In this document: piece after piece, positions 63,021-64,000 of the stretch
Position numbering within the stretch: position 1 is the first letter of the stretch
How the letters are laid out: each line of letters starts with the position of its first letter
Assembly (NCBI GenBank): GCA_947497145.1
Contig: CANMFQ010000004.1
Location: 212,424-276,423 of the forward strand
Direction: 5' to 3'
Origin: an uncultured Flavobacteriaceae bacterium
Lineage (GTDB): Bacteria > Bacteroidota > Bacteroidia > Flavobacteriales > Flavobacteriaceae
Length of the DNA stretch: 64,000 bases
Translations under genes and position numbers: made by a program
Notes under the pieces: model-generated
Seen by the model: the letters and a program-made list of their open reading frames with translations, nothing else
Databases searched by the model: none
What the model was told of the DNA's origin: nothing

Positions 63021-63132
63021 TTTTTGGAATAATTTTTGTTATCCTATAGCGATATACTACAATACCGTAAAAAGGAAGATGTATATTATATAAACGTAAT
63101 TTCTCGGCTTTTCGCCGAAAACAAATACGAAA

Positions 63133-63162
63133 CAAAAATAATCAACGTTAGTATATAACAAA
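63133..63162 (-). promoter_or_regulatory. Probable promoter of valS
   Basis: On the minus strand TTTG (63162-63159), an 18-base spacer and TATTTTTG (63140-63133) fit the Bacteroidota consensus. A start near 63128 leaves a leader of about 108 bases before the valS ATG. The sequence is AT-rich, so chance matches are possible. Confidence 0.5.
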
Positions 63163-63168
63163 AGAATT

Positions 63169-63199
63169 TTGGAGGTTGATTAAAAACAATATACTTTTG
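63169..63199 (+). promoter_or_regulatory. Promoter of the DUF1573 gene
   Basis: TTG at 63169-63171, a 20-base spacer and TACTTTTG at 63192-63199 match TTG-N17-20-TAnnTTTG. The start would be near 63204, about 20 bases before the ATG. It sits back to back with the valS promoter. Confidence 0.6.
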
Positions 63200-63223
63200 A
63201 TCTCCACCTTAAACTAAATAATA

Positions 63224-63610
63224 ATGAAAAAAATTGTACTCTTATTGTTTGTAGGTCTTATTGGAATGACTTTGACTGCCCAGGATGCAGCTGCAAAAAT
63301 TGAATTTAAAACAGAAACGGTTGACTATGGTGAAATAGTTAAAGGTTCTGACGGGGTTCGTGTTTTCGAATTTACAAATACAGGAAATGCTCCACTAATT
63401 ATTAGCAAAGTAAGCTCTAGTTGTGGATGTACAATACCAAAGAAACCAGAAGACCCAATTTTACCAGGTAAAACAGGTGAAATTCAAGTTAAATATGACA
63501 CTAACAGAGTGGGGCCAATTAGAAAAGCGATTACTGTTATTTCTAATGCCGATACGCCAACTAAGGTTTTAAAAATTAAAGGCGAAATCAAGGCTGCTCC
63601 TGGCAAGTAA
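63224..63610 (+). CDS. Secreted DUF1573 domain protein
   Basis: The 128-residue protein has a signal peptide MKKIVLLLFVGLIGMTLTAQ and one DUF1573 immunoglobulin-like domain: IEFKTETVDYGEIVKGSDGV, then FEFTNTGNAPLIISKVSSSCGCTIPKKPEDPILPGKTGEI. The SSSCGCT motif is the family signature. The domain is abundant in Bacteroidota and its role is not established; it may support binding or folding at the periplasm. It has its own promoter and terminator. Confidence 0.92.
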   Translation: MKKIVLLLFVGLIGMTLTAQDAAAKIEFKTETVDYGEIVKGSDGVRVFEFTNTGNAPLIISKVSSSCGCTIPKKPEDPILPGKTGEIQVKYDTNRVGPIRKAITVISNADTPTKVLKIKGEIKAAPGK

Positions 63611-63637
63611 AAATTACGTAAAGAAAATTAGTACTAA

Positions 63638-63667
63638 CCCCAAAGGCTTTTGTCTTTGGGGTTTTCT
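63638..63667 (+). terminator. Terminator after the DUF1573 gene
   Basis: CCCCAAAG (63638-63645) and CTTTGGGG (63654-63661) form a perfect stem around an 8-base loop, followed by TTTTC. It ends the DUF1573 transcript 28 bases after the stop codon. Confidence 0.9.
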
Positions 63668-64000
63668 TTGCTATTAATTTTACACCTTCATAATTAGTAT
63701 TACCTATACCACTACTACACCGTAACGGCTTTTGCAACAGCAAATCTATTCCATTATCATATTGCTTCAACGTAATCAGCCTGCTCCTTTGATGGTTACC
63801 ATAACCATATTCTAAGACCGTTGCAAAAGGACTCATGATTTTGACTTGGTTTCTGATTTTGCTCTTTTGAGTTTTTTTTACGTCTTTTTATTGTTTTTAT
63901 AGTGTATTCACCTCTGTTATATGGGTTATTTCTCTTAATTTTTAGAATTAGACGCAATTATCCCTGGACTTCGATATAAATTATAGCATATAGCTTCCAT
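63668..64000. other. Window-end region without a supported gene
   Basis: CTTTTGCAAC (63729-63738) and GTTGCAAAAG (63820-63829) are exact inverted arms 81 bases apart. A minus-strand open frame of 82 codons (63588-63836) spans this and the terminator, so I do not call it. Bases after 63840 are T-rich with no visible feature. Confidence 0.45.

Noticed and set aside
63729..63829. Integron attC site
   Set aside because: The arms do not match the RYYYAAC/GTTRRRY core pattern.
63588..63836. Minus-strand open frame of 82 codons at the window end
   Set aside because: It spans the DUF1573 terminator and the end of that gene, has no recognisable domain and no promoter.
1..64000. tRNA, rRNA, CRISPR array, transposase or prophage genes
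   Set aside because: Looked for T-loop GGTTCGAATC patterns, regular spaced repeats and DDE or integrase motifs; none found.

Overview
This window comes from the chromosome of a marine-type member of the Flavobacteriaceae (Bacteroidota). The DNA is AT-rich and ribosome-binding sites are inconspicuous. Several promoters match the Bacteroidota sigma consensus (TTG, 17-20 bases, TAnnTTTG). Other markers are a SusC/SusD pair, many lipoproteins with LxxC-type lipoboxes, a ribosomal protein S16 with an Ala/Glu tail, and the gene order rsfS-ftsH-LUD-cdsA-psd. I see no tRNA, rRNA, CRISPR array, insertion sequence or prophage gene. The genus is not resolved; a Maribacter/Zobellia-like organism is a guess.

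Layout. 1-6.3 kb: queE (cut by the window edge), a HerA-like ATPase, small enzymes, and an aldo/keto reductase-esterase pair. 6.4-7.6 kb: rpsP-rimM with a textbook promoter. 7.6-12.4 kb: a Tat-exported sugar isomerase-like protein divergent from a lipoprotein sulfatase, then trmN and a glutaryl-CoA dehydrogenase. 12.5-20.3 kb: a YdeP-type molybdopterin oxidoreductase, an orphan gene flanked by two related small-RNA candidates, and a dinB-dnaE2-like lesion-bypass operon behind a 19-bp tandem repeat. 20.7-33.1 kb: a polysaccharide/glycoside utilisation locus with SusC, SusD, a LacI regulator, two 3-keto-disaccharide hydrolase-like proteins (PF06439), a DUF6807 lipoprotein, a Tat-exported GFO/IDH/MocA oxidoreductase and uronate isomerase. 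Three near-identical operator-like sites around CGTTAACG lie at its two divergent control regions. 33.3-41.2 kb: a propionyl-CoA carboxylase/methylmalonyl-CoA mutase operon and yaaA. 41.7-64 kb: mostly housekeeping genes (rluD, ddl, coaD, a PAS kinase with its receiver, an M14 peptidase, a Nudix/pyrE divergent pair, birA, rsfS-ftsH-LUD-cdsA-psd-ACBP, a sterol-desaturase-like protein, valS, a DUF1573 protein).

How the genes work together. The 20.7-33.1 kb locus has no classical glycoside hydrolase or polysaccharide lyase. Its content fits periplasmic oxidation of a sugar ring to a 3-keto-glycoside by the Tat-exported dehydrogenase, cleavage by PF06439 proteins, and cytoplasmic uronate metabolism through UxaC, under LacI control. 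Propionate-type acyl-CoA is converted to succinyl-CoA by the carboxylase/mutase operon, and BirA in the same window could biotinylate its carrier protein.

The most novel-looking item is the pair of roughly 80- and 95-nt RNAs at 14.9-15.1 and 15.7-15.9 kb. They share a -7 box, an upstream inverted motif at identical spacing, a 23-base identical core and a terminator hairpin. The operator set of the utilisation locus, the damage-operator-like tandem repeat before dinB, and a dispersed intergenic repeat at 8.75 and 33.14 kb also deserve attention. All functional calls come from reading motifs by eye; no database search was run.
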